DNA of 64,000 nucleotides from assembly GCF_026745355.1 (NCBI RefSeq), contig NC_079210.1:30682616-30746615 (forward strand), given 5' to 3'. Both the position numbers and the translations under genes were made by a program. The notes below the pieces were generated by a model. It ran no database searches and had not been told where the DNA came from. It worked only from the letters and a program-made list of their open reading frames with translations. The DNA comes from Beta vulgaris subsp. vulgaris. Taxonomy: Eukaryota > Streptophyta > Magnoliopsida > Caryophyllales > Amaranthaceae. Of this stretch, positions 9,822 to 22,100 are shown one piece after another. Within the stretch, counting starts at the first letter, position 1; each line of letters opens with the position of its first letter.

Positions 9822-12800
9822 TTTGTGTCTGTTCACTACTCATCAGAATTGAGTGATTCAAAAGCCTGAATTTGTTTTTTACCAATTCGAAGGGGTTGGT
9901 GACCTCAGAAGCAGAATTCGTTGAAGTCCGATTTTTCGTGTCTGTTTCATGCTCATCTTGGCCCAACATCGTAATTTCGACCTAACTCCTATCTCGAACA
10001 TTAGAATTGAGCGATTCCAAAGCCTGACATGTTTTTTTACCATTTCTGAAGGGTTCGTGAGCTTAGAAGCTGAATTCGTTGAAGTTCGATTTTTCGTGTC
10101 AATTTCAAGCTCATCTTGGCCCAACATCGTAATTTGGGCCTAACTCCTATCTCTGACATCAAAATTGAGCGATTGAAAATCCAGACTTGTTTTTTTACCA
10201 TTATTAAGGGGTTCGTGAGATCAGAAGCTGAATTCGTTGTAGTCCGATTTTTCGTGTCTGTTTCCTGCTTATCTTGGCCCAACATCGTAATTTTGGACTG
10301 GCTCCTATCTCGGACATCGAAATTGTGCGATTCCAAAACCTGGCATGTTTTTTTCCCATTTCTAAGGGGTTCGTGAGCTCAGAAGCTGAATTCCTTGCAG
10401 TCATATTTTTTGCGTTTGTTTAGAGCTCATGTGTGCGCAAAAGCTTAATTTGGGCCTAACTCCTAGCTCGGACATCCGAATTGAACGATTCCAAAGACTG
10501 ACATCCGAATTGAGCGATTCAAAAGCGTGAATTGTTTTTTTACCATTTCTAAATGGTTCGTGAGTTCAGAAGCTGAATTCCTTGCATTCAGAATTTTTGT
10601 GTCTGTTTACTACTCATCTGTGCCCAACATCGTAATTTGGGCCTAACTCCTATCTCGGACATCAGAATTGAGCGATTCCAAAGCCTGACATGTTTTTTCC
10701 CATTTCTAAGGGGTTCGTGAGCTCATAAGCTGAATTCCTTGCAGCCAGATTTTTTGTGTCTGTTTACTACTCATTTGTGCCCAAAATCGTAATTTGGGCC
10801 TAACTCCTATCTATGACATCAAAATTAAGCGATTCCAAAGTCTGACAAGTTTTTTTTACCATTTTCAAGAGGTTCGATAGGCTCAGAAGCTGAATTTCTT
10901 GCAGCCCAATTTTTCGCGTCTGTGTCCGTCTCAACTTGGCATAAAATTGTAATTTGGGACTAACTCCTAGCTCGGACCTCAAAATTGAGCGATTCAAAAG
11001 CCTGAAATTTTTTTTTACCATTTCTAAGGGGTTCGTGAGCTCATAAGCTGAATTCCTTGCAGTCATATTGTTTGCGTTTGTTTAGAGCTCATGTGTATTC
11101 AAAATTGTAATTTGGGACTAACTCCTAGCTCGGACCTCAAAATTGAGCGATTCCAACGACTGATATGATTTTTTATCATTTCTAAGGGGTTCGTGAGCTC
11201 ATAAGCTGAATTCCTTGCAGTCATATTGTTTGCGTTTGTTTAGAGCTCATGTGTGCGCAAAATCGTAATTTGGGCCAAATCCTAGCTAGGACATCAGAAT
11301 TGAACGATTCCAAAGACTGACATGATTTTTTATCAATTGAAAGGGGTCCGTGAGCCCAGAAGTTGAACTAAAATCATAGTTTGGGCCCATCTTCTTGCTC
11401 GGACATCATAATTGAGCGATTCAAAAACCTAACATGTTTTTTTTTACCATTTCTAAGGGGTTAGTGAGCTTAGAAGCTGAATTCCTTGCAGTCAGATTTT
11501 TTCTATCTGTTTACTACTTATATGTGCCCAAAATCGTAATTTGGGCATAACTCCTAGCTCGGACATCAGAATTAAGCGATTCAAAAGCATGAATTGGTTT
11601 TTTACCATTTTTCGTGTCTGTTTCATGCTCATCTAGGCCCAACATCGTAATTTTGACCTAACTCCTATCTCGGTCATCAGAATTGAGCGATTCCAAAGCC
11701 TGACATTTTTTTTTTACCATTTCTAAGGGTTCGTGAGTTCTGAAGCTGAATTACTTGCAGTCAGATTTTTTGTGTCTGTTTACTACTCATCAGAATTGAG
11801 TGATTCAAAAGCCTGAATTGGTTTTTTACCAATTCTAAGGGGTTGGTGACCTCAGAAGCTGAATTTCGTTGAAGTACAAATTTTCGTGTCTGTTTCATGC
11901 TCATCTTGGCCCAACATCGTAATTTCGACCTAACTCCTATCTCGAACATCAGAATTGAACGATTCCAAAGCCTGACATGTTTTTTTACCATTTCTAAAGC
12001 GTTCCTGAGCTTAGAAGCTGAATTCGTTGAAGTCCGATTTTTCGTGTCAATTTCAAGCTCATCTTGGCCCAACATCGTAATTTGGGCCTAACTCCTATCT
12101 CTGACATCAAAATTGAGCGATTGAAAATCCAGAATTGTTTTTTTGCCATTTATAAGGGGTTTGTGAGCTCAGAAGCTGAATTCGTTGGAGTCCGATTTTT
12201 CGTGTCTGTTTCCTGCTTATCTTGGCCCAACATCGTAATTTGGGACTGACTCCTATCTCGGACATCAAAATTGTGCGATTCCAAAACGTGGCATGTTTTT
12301 TTCCCAATTCTAAGGGGTTCGTGAGCTCAGAAGCTGAATTCCTTGCAGTCATATTTTTTGCGTTTGTTTAGAGCTCATGTGTGCCCAAAATCTTAATTTG
12401 GGCCTAACACCTAGCTCGGACATCAGAATTGAACGATTCCAAAGACTGACTTGATTTTTTACCAATTGGAAGGGGTCCGTGAGCTCAGAAGTTGAATTCG
12501 TTGAAGTCCAATTTTTCGCGTCTATTTCTTCCTCATTTGGAACTAAAATCGTAATTTGGGACTAACTCCTAGCTCGGACCTCAGAATTGAGCGATTCAAA
12601 AGCCTGAAATATTTTTTTACCATTTCTAAAAGTTTCGTGAGCTCAGAAGCTAAATTCGTTGAAGTCCAATTATTCGCGTCTGTTTCTTGCTCATCTTGGC
12701 CCAAAATCGTAATTTGGGCCTAACAACTAGCTCGGCCATCACAATTGAGCGATTCAAAAGCCTGAATTGTTTTTTTACTATTTCTAAATGGTTCGTGAGT

Positions 12801-15800
12801 TCAGAAGCTGAATTCCTTGCAGTCAGATTTTTTGTGTCTGTTTACTACTCATATGTGCCCAACATCGTAATTTGGGCCTAACTCCTATCTCGGACATCAG
12901 AATTGAGCGATTCCAAAGCCTGACATGTTTTTTACCATTTCTAAGGGGTTCGTGAGCTCAGAAGCTGAATTCCTTGCAGCCAGATTTTTTGTGTCTGTTT
13001 ACTACTCATTTGTGCCCAAAATCGTAATTTGGGCCTAACTCCTATCTATGACAACAAAATTAAGCGATTCCAAAGTCTGACAAGTTTTTTTTTTACCATT
13101 TTTAAGGGGTTCGATAGGCTCAGAAGCTCAATTCCTTGCAGCCCAATTTTTCGCGTCTGTGTCCTTCTCATCTTGGCTCAAAATTGTAATTTGGGACTAA
13201 CTCCTAGCTCGGACCTCAAAATTGAGCGATTCAAAAGCCTGAAATGTTTTTTTTACCATTTCTAAGGGGTTCGTGAGCTCATAAGCTGAATTCCTTGCAG
13301 TCATATTGTTTGCGTTTGTTTAGAGCTCATGTGTATTCAAAATTGTAATTTGGGACTAACTCCTAGCTCGGACCTCAAAATTGAGCGATTCCAAAGACTG
13401 ACATGATTTTTTATCATTTCTAAGGGGTTCGTGAGCTCATAAGCTGAATTCCTTGCAGTCATATTGTTTGCGTTTGTTTAGAGCTCATGTGTGCCCAAAA
13501 TCGTAATTTGGGCCTAATCCTAGCTCGGACATCAGAATTGAACGATTCCAAAGACTGACATGATTTTTTATCAATTATAAGGGGTCCGTGAGCTCAGAAA
13601 TTGAACAAAAATCATAGTTTGGGCCTAACTTCTTGCTCGGACATCAGAATTGAGAAATTCCAAAGCCTGACATATATTTTTTTTACCATTTATAAGGGGT
13701 TCGTGAGCTCAGAAGCTGAATTCCTTGCAGTATAATTTTTCGCGTCTGCGTCCTTCTCATCAGGACCTAGAATCGTAATTTTGGCCTAACTTCTAACACG
13801 GACATCATAATTGAGCGATTAAAAAACCTAACATGTTTTTTTTGCCATTTCTAAGGGGTTCGTGAGCTCAGAAGCTGAATTCCTTGCAGTCAGATTTTTT
13901 CTATCTGCTTACTACTTATCTTTGCCCAAAATCGTAATTTGGGCATAACTCCTAGCTCGGACATCAAAATTAAGCGATTTAAAAGCATGAATTGGTTTTT
14001 TTACCATTTTTCGTGTCTGTTTCATGCTCATCTAGGCCCAACATCGTAATTTCGACCTAACTCCTATCCGGTCATCAGAATTCAGCGATTCCAAAGCCTG
14101 ACATGTTTTTTTTTACCATTCCTAAGGGTTCGTGAGCTCTGAAGCTGAATTCCTTGCAGTCATATTTTTTGTGTCTGTTTACTACTCATCAGAATTGAGT
14201 GATTCGTAAGCCTGAATTGGTTTTTTTTACCAATTATAAGGGGTTGGTGACCTCAGAAGCTGAATTCATTGAAGTCCAATTTTTCGTGTCTGTTTCATGC
14301 TCATCTTGGCCCAACATCGTAATTTCGACCTAACTCCTATCTCGAACATCAGAATTGAGCGATTCCAAAGCCTGATATGTTTTTTTACCATTTCTAAAGC
14401 GTTCATGAGTTTAGAAGCTGAATTCGTTGAAGTCCGATTTTTCGTGTCAATTTCAAGCTCATCTTGACCCAACATCGTAATTTGGGCCTAACTCCTATCT
14501 CTGACATCAAAATTGAGCGATTGAAAATCCAGAATTGTTTTTTTACCATTTATAAGGGGTTCGTGAGCTCAGAAGCTGAATTTGTTGAAGTCCGATTTTT
14601 CGTGTCTGTTTCCTACTTATCTTGGCCCAACATCGTAATTTGGGCCTGACTCCTATCTCGGACATAAAAATTGTGCGATTCCAAAGCCTGACATGTTTTT
14701 TTCCCATTTCTAAGGGGTTCGTGAACTCAGAAGCTGAATTCCTTGCAACCAGATTTTTTGTGTCTGTTTACTACTCATTTGTGCCCAAAATCGTAATTTG
14801 GGCCTAACTCCTATCTATGACATCAAAATTAAGCGATTCCAAAGTCTGGCAAGTTATTTTTTTTACCATTTTTAAGGGGTTCGATAGGCTCAGAAGCTCA
14901 ATTTCTTGCAGCCCAATTTTTCGCGTCTGTGTCCTTCTCATCTTGGCTCAAAATTGTAATTTGGGACTAACTCCTAGCTCGGACCTCAAAATTGAGCGAT
15001 TCAAAAGCCTGACATGTTTTTTTTTTACCATTTCTAAGGGGTTCGTGAGCTCAGAAGCTGAATTCCTTGCAGTCAGATTTTTTCTATCTGTTTACTTCTT
15101 ATTGGTGCCTAAAATTGTACTTTGGGCATAACTCCTAGCTCCGACATCAGAATTAAGCAATTCAAAAGCATGAATTGGTTTTTTATCAATTGTAAGGGGT
15201 CCGTGAGCTCAGAAGTTGAACTAAAATCATAGTTTGGGCCTAACTTCTTGCTCGGACATCAGAATTGAGCAATTCCAAAGCCTGACATATTTTTTTTTAC
15301 CATTTATAAGGAGTTCGTGAGCTCAGAAGCTGAATTCCTTGCAGTATAATTTTTCGCGTCTGCGTCCTTCTCATCAGGGCCTAGAATCGTAATTTGGGCC
15401 TAACTTATAACTCGGACATCATAATAGAGCGATTAAAAAACGTAACATGTTTTTTTTACCATTTCTAAGGGGTTCGTGAGCTCAGAAGCTGAATTCCTTG
15501 GAGTCAGATTTTTTGTGTCCTTTTACTACTCATCAGAATTGAGTGATTCGTAAGCCTGAATTGGTTTTTTTTACCAATTCTAAGGGGTTGGTGAGCTCAG
15601 AAGCTGAATTCGTTGAAGTCCGATTTTTCGTGTCTGTTTCATGCTCATCTTGGCCCAACATCGTAATTTCGACCTAACTCCTATCTCGAACATCAGAATT
15701 GAGCGATTCCAAAGCCTGATATGTTTTTTTTACCATTTCTAAGGGGTTCATGAGTTTAGAAGCTGAATTCGTTGAAGGTCGATTTTCGTGTCAATTTCAA

Positions 15801-16130
15801 GCTCATCTTGACCCAACATCATAATTTGGGCCTAACTCCTATCTCTGACATCAAAATTGAGCGATTGAAAATCCAGAATTGTTTTTTTACCATTTATAAG
15901 GGGTTCTTGAGCTCAGAAGCTGAATTTGTTGAAGTCCGATTTTTCGTGTCTGTTTCCTACTTATCTTGGCCCAACATCGTAATTTGGGCCTGACTCCTAT
16001 CTCGGACATAAAAATTGTGCGATTCCAAAGCCTGACATGTTTTTTTCCCATTTTTAAGGGGTTCGTGAGCTCAGAAGCTTAATTCCTTACAGTCATATTT
16101 TTTGCGTTTGTTTAGAGCTCATGTGTGCCC
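9822..16130. repeat. Satellite array with ~2.2-2.4-kb higher-order blocks (block 3)
   Basis: About 40 monomers. Diagnostic fused monomers recur in the same order: 'actactcatcagaattgag' near 9837, 11784, 14183 and 15525; 'gttgaactaaaatcatagtt' or near-identical forms near 11360, 13605 and 15210; 'accatttttcgtgtctg' near 11600 and 14005. The rare subtype with 'catgtgtattcaaaattg' occurs at about 11090 and 13329. The marker spacings of roughly 2.24 and 2.40 kb indicate block duplication with later gain or loss of a monomer. No gene is present. Confidence 0.92.
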
Positions 16131-19100
16131 AAAATCGTAATTTGGGCCTAACTCCTAGCTCGGACATTAAAATTGAACGATTCCAAAGACTGACATGATT
16201 TTTTATCAATTGGAAGGGGTCCGTGAGCTCAGAAGTTGAATTCGTTGAAGTCCAATTTTTCGCGTCTATTTCTTCCTCATTTGGAACTAAAATCGTAATT
16301 TGGGACTAACTCCTAGCTCGGACCTCAAAATTGAGTGATTCAAAAGCCTGAAATATTTTTTTACCATTTCTAAAGGGTTCGTGAGCTCAGAAGCTAAATT
16401 CGTTGAAATCCAATTATTCGCGTCCGTTTCTTGCTCATCTTGGCCCAAAATCGTAATTTGGGCCTAACAACTAGCTCGGCCATCAGAATTGAGCGATTCA
16501 AAAGCGTGAATTGTTTTTTTACCATTTCTAAATGGTTCGTGAGTTCAGAAGCTGAATTCCTTGCATTCAGAATTTTTTTGTCTGTTTACTACTCATCTGT
16601 GCCCAACATCGTAATTTGGGCCTAACTCCTATCTCGGACATCAGAATTGAGCGATTCCAAAGCCTTACATGTTTTTTCCCATTTCTAAGGGGTTCGTGAG
16701 CTCAGAAGCTGAATTCCTTGCAGCCAGATTTTTTGTGTCTGTTTACTACTCATTTGTGCCCAAAATCGTAATTTGGGCCTAACTCCTATCTATGACATCA
16801 AAATTAAGCGATTCCAAAGTATGACAAGTTATTTTTACCATTTTTAAGGGGTTCGATAAGCTCAGAAGCTCAATTTCTTGCAGCCCAATTTTTCGCGTTT
16901 GTGTCCTTCTCATCTTGGCTCAAAATAGTAATTTGGGACTAACTCCTAGCTCGGACCTCAAAATTGAGCGATTCAAAAGCCTGAAATGTTTTTTTTACCA
17001 TTTCTAAGGGCTTCGTGAGCTCATAAGCTGAATTCCTTGCAGTCATATTTTTTGCGTTTGTTTAGAGCTCATGTGTGCCCAAAATCGTAATTTGGGCCTA
17101 ATCCAAGCTAGGACATCAGAATTGAACGATTCCAAAGACAGACATGATTTTTTATCAATTGTAAGGGGTCCGTGAGCTCAGAAGTTGAACTAAAATCATA
17201 GTTTGGGCCTAACTTCTTGCTCGGACATCAGAATTGAGCAATTCCAAAGCCTGACATATATTTTTTTTACCATTTATAAGGGGTTCGTGAGCTCAGAAGC
17301 TGAATTCCTTGCAGTATAATTTTTCGCGTCTGCGTCCTTCTCATCAGGGCCTAGAATCGTAATTTGGGCCTAACTTCTAACACGGACATCATAATTGAGC
17401 GATTAAAAAACCTAACATGTTTTTTTTACCATTTCTAAGGGGTTCGTGAGCTCAGAAGCTGAATTCCTCGCAGTCAGATTTTTTTCTATCTGTTTACTAC
17501 TTATCTGTGCCCAAAATCGTAATTTGGGCATAACTCCTAGCTCGGACATCAGAATTAACCAATTCAAAAGCATGAATTGGTTTTTTACCATTTTTCGTGT
17601 CTGTTTCATGCTCATCTAGGCCCAACATCGTAATTTCGACCTAACTCCTATCTCGGTCATCAGAACTGAGCGATTCCAAAGCCTGGCATGTTTTTTTACC
17701 ATTCCTAAGGGTTCGTGAGCTTTGAAGCTGAATTCCTTGCAGTCAGATTTTTTGTGTCTGTTTACTACTCATCAGAATTGAGTGATTCAAAAGCCTGAAT
17801 TGGTTTTTTTACCAATTCTAAGGGGTTGGTGACCTCATAAGCTGAATTCGTTGAAGTCCAATTTTTCGTGTCTGTTTCATGCTCATCTTGGCCCAACATC
17901 GTAATTTCGACCTAACTCCTATCTCGAACATCAGAATTGAGCGATTCCAAAGCCTGATATGTTTTTTTACCATTTCTAAAGCGTTCATGAGTTTAGAAGC
18001 TGAATTCGTTGAAGTCCGATTTTTCGTGTCAATTTCAAGCTCATCTTGGCCCAACATCGTAATTTAGGCCTAACTCCTATCTCTGACAACAAAATTGAGA
18101 GATTAAAAATCCAGAATTGTTTTTTTTACCATTTATAAGGGGTTCGTCAGCTCAGAAGCTGAATTTGTTGAAGTCCGATTTTTCGTGTCTATTTCCTACT
18201 TATCTTGGCCCATCATCGTAATTTAGGCCTGACTCCTATCTCGGACATCAAAATTGTGCGATTCCAAAGCCTGACATGTTTTTTTCCCATTTCTAAGGGG
18301 TTCGTGAGCTCAGAAGCTGAATTCCTTACAGTCATATTTTTTGCGTTTGTTTAGAGCTCATGTGTGCCCAAAATCTTAATTTTGGCCTAACTCATAGCTC
18401 GGACATTAAAATTGAACGATTCCAAAGACTGACATGATTTTTTATCAATTTGAAGGGGTCCGTGAGCTCAGAAGTTGAATTCGTTGAAGTCCAATGTTTT
18501 GCATCTATTTCTTCCTCATTTGGAACTAAAATCATAATTTGGGCCTAACTCCTATCTCGGACATCAGAATTGTGCGATTCCAAAGCCTGACATATTTTTT
18601 TTACCATTTATTAGGGGTTCGTGAGCTCAGAAGATGAATTCCTTGCAGCATAATTTTTCGCGTCTGCGTCCTTCTCATCAGGGCCCAGAATCGTAATTTG
18701 GGCCTAACTTCTAACTCGCACATCAGAATTGAGAGACTCTAAAGCCTGAATTGTTTTTTTTACTATTTCTAAGGGGTTCATGACCTCAGAAGCTGAATTC
18801 ATTGAAGTCCGATTTTTCGCATCCTTTTCTTGCTCATCTTGGCCCAAAATAGTAATTTTGGCCTAGCTCCTAGCTCGGACATCATAATTGAGCGATTCCA
18901 AAGCCTGTCAAGTTTCATTTTCGATTTTTAAGGGGTTCGTGAGCTCATAAGTTGAATTCCTTGCAGTCAGATTGTTTTGTTACTGTTTACTACTCATTTG
19001 TGCCCAAAATCGTAATTTGGGCGTAACTCCTAGCTCGGACATCAGAATTGATCTTTCAAAAGCCTGAATTGGGTTTTTACCATTTCTAAGGGGTTCGTGA

Positions 19101-22100
19101 GCTTAGAAGCTGAATTCGTTGAAGTCCGATTTTTCGCGTCCGTTTCATGCTCATCTTGGCCCAAAATCGTAATTTGGGCCTAACTCCTAGCTCGGACATC
19201 AGAATTGAGCGATTCAAAAATCCTGAATTGTTTTTATACCATTTCTAAGGAGTTCGTGAGCTCAGAAGCTGAATTCGTTGATGTCCGATTCTTCGTGTTT
19301 GTTTCCTACTCATCTTGGCCCAACATCTAAATTTGGGCCTAACTCGTACCTCATACATCAGAATTGAGCGATTCAAAAACCTGACATGTTTTTTTTACCA
19401 TTTCTAAGGGGTTCGTGAGCTCAGAAGCTGAATTCCTTACAGTCAGATTTTTTCTGTCTGTTTACTATTTATCTGTGCCCAAAATCGTAATTTGGTATGA
19501 CTCGTAGCTCGGACATCAGAATTGAGCGATTCAAAAGCATGAATTGGTTTTTTACCATTTTTCGTGTCTGTTTCAAGCTCATCTTGGCCCAACATCGTAA
19601 TTTCGACTTAACTCCTATCTCGGACATCAGAATTGAGCGATTCCAAGTCCTGACATGTTTTGTTTACCATATATAAGGGGTCGTTGAGCTCTGAAGCTGA
19701 ATTCCTTGCAGTCAGATTTTTTGTGTCTGTTTACTACTCATAGTTGAAGCCTGAATTGGTTTTTTACCAATTCTAAGGGGTTGGTGACCTCAGAAGCTGA
19801 ATCGTTGAAGTCCAATTTTTCGTGTCTGTTTTATGCTCATCTTGGCCCAACATCGTAATTTCGACCAAACTCCTATCTCGGGCATCAGAATTGAGCGATT
19901 CCAAAGCCTGACATGTTTTTTTTCCATTTCGAAGGGGTTCATGAGCTCAAAAGATGAATACCTTGTAGCCCAATTTTTCGCGTCTGTGTCCTTCGCATCT
20001 CGGCTCAAAATTGTAATTTGGGACTAACTCCTAACTCGGACCTCAAAATTAAGCGATTAAAAATCCAGAATTGTTTTTTTACCATTTATAAGGGGTTCGT
20101 GAGCTCATAAGCTGAATTCGTTGAAGTCCGATTTTTCGTGTCTGTTTCCTGCTCATCTTGGCCCAACATCGAAATTTGGGCCTGACTCCTATCTCGGACA
20201 TCAAAATTGTGCGATTCCAAAGCCTGACATGTTTTTTTTCCCATTTCTAAGGGGTTCGTGAGCTCAGAAGCTGAATTCCTTGCAGTCATATTTTTTGCGT
20301 TTGTTCAGAGCTCATGTGTGCCCAAAATCTTAATTTGGGCCTAACTCCTAGCTCGGACATTAAAATTGAACGATTCCAAAGACTGACATGATTTTTTTAT
20401 CAATTGGAAGGGGTCCGTGAGCTCAGAAGTTGAATTCGTTGAAGTCCAATTTTTCGCGTCTATTTTTCCTTTTGGAACTAAAATCGTAATTTGGGACTAA
20501 CTCCTAGCTCGGACCTCAAAATTGAGCGATTCAAAAGCCTGAAATATTTTTTTACCATTTCTAAAGGGTTCGTGAGCTCAGAAGCTAAATTCGTTGAAGT
20601 CCAATTATTCGCGTCCGTTTCTTGCCCATCTTGGCCCAAAATCGTAATTTGGGCCTAACAACTAGCTCGGCCATCAGAATTGAGCGATTCAAAAGCGTGA
20701 ATTGTTTTTTTACCATTTCTAAATGGTTCGTGAGTTCAGAATCTGAATTCCTTGTATTCAGAATTTTTGTGTCTGTTTACTACTCATCTGTGCCCAACAT
20801 CGTAATTTGGGCCTAACTCCTATCTCGGACATCAGAATTGAGCGATTCCAAAGCCTGACATGTTTTTTCCCATTTCTAAGGGGTTCGTGAGCTCGGAAGC
20901 TGAATTCCTTGCAGCCAGATTTTTTGTGTCTGTTTACTACTCATTTGTGCCCTAAATCGTAATTTGGGCCTAACTCCTATCTATGACATCAAAATTAAGC
21001 GATTCCAAAGTCTGACAAGTTTTTTTTACCATTTTTAAGGGGTTCGAAAGCTCAGAAGCTCAATTTCTTGCAGCCCAATTTTTCGCGTTTGTGTCCTTCA
21101 TCTTTGGCTCAAAATAGTAATTGGGACTAACTCCTAGCTCGGACCTCAAATTGAGCGATTCAAAAGCCTGAAATGTTTTTTTTACCATTTCTAAGGGCTT
21201 CGTGAGCTCATAAGCGGAATTCCTTGCAGTCATATTTTTTGCGTTTGTTTAGAGCTCATGTGTGCCCAAAATCGTAATTTGGGCCTAATCCTAGCTAGGA
21301 CATCAGAATTGAACGATTCCAAAGACTGACATGATTTTTATCAATTGTAAGGGGTCCGTGAGCTCAGAAGTTGAACTAAAATCATAGTTTGGGCCTAACT
21401 TCTTGCTCGGACATCAGAATTGAGCAATTCCAAAGCCTGACATATATTTTTTTTACCATTTATAAGGGATTCGTGAGATCAGAAGCTGAATTCCTTGCAG
21501 TATAATTTTTCGCGTCTGCGTCCTTCTCATCAGGGCCTAGAATAGTAATTTGGGCCTAACTTCTAACTCGGACATCATAATTGAGCGATTAAAAAACCTA
21601 ACATGTTTTTTTTACCATTTCTAAGGGGTTCGTGAGCTCAGAAGCTGAATTCCTCGCAGTCAGATTTTTTTTCTATCTGTTTACTACTTATCTGTGCCCA
21701 AAATCGTAATTTGGGCATAACTCCTAGCTCGGACATCAGAATTAAGCAATTCAAAAGCATGAATTGGTTTTTTACCATTTTTTCGCGTCTGTTTCATGCT
21801 CATCTAGGCCCCAACATCGTAATTTCGACCTAACTCCTATCTCGGTCATCAGAATTGAGCGATTCCAAAGCCTGACATGTTTTTTTACCATTCCTAAGGG
21901 TTCGTGAGCTTTGAAGCTGAATTCCTTGCAGTCAGATTTTTTGTGTCTGTTTACTACTCATCAGAATTGAGTGATTCAAAAGCCTGAATTGGTTTTTTTA
22001 GCAATTCTAAGGGGTTGGTGACCTCATAAGCTGAATTCGTTGAAGTCCAATTTTTGTGTCTGTTTCATGCTCATCTTGGCCCAACATCGTAATTTCGACC

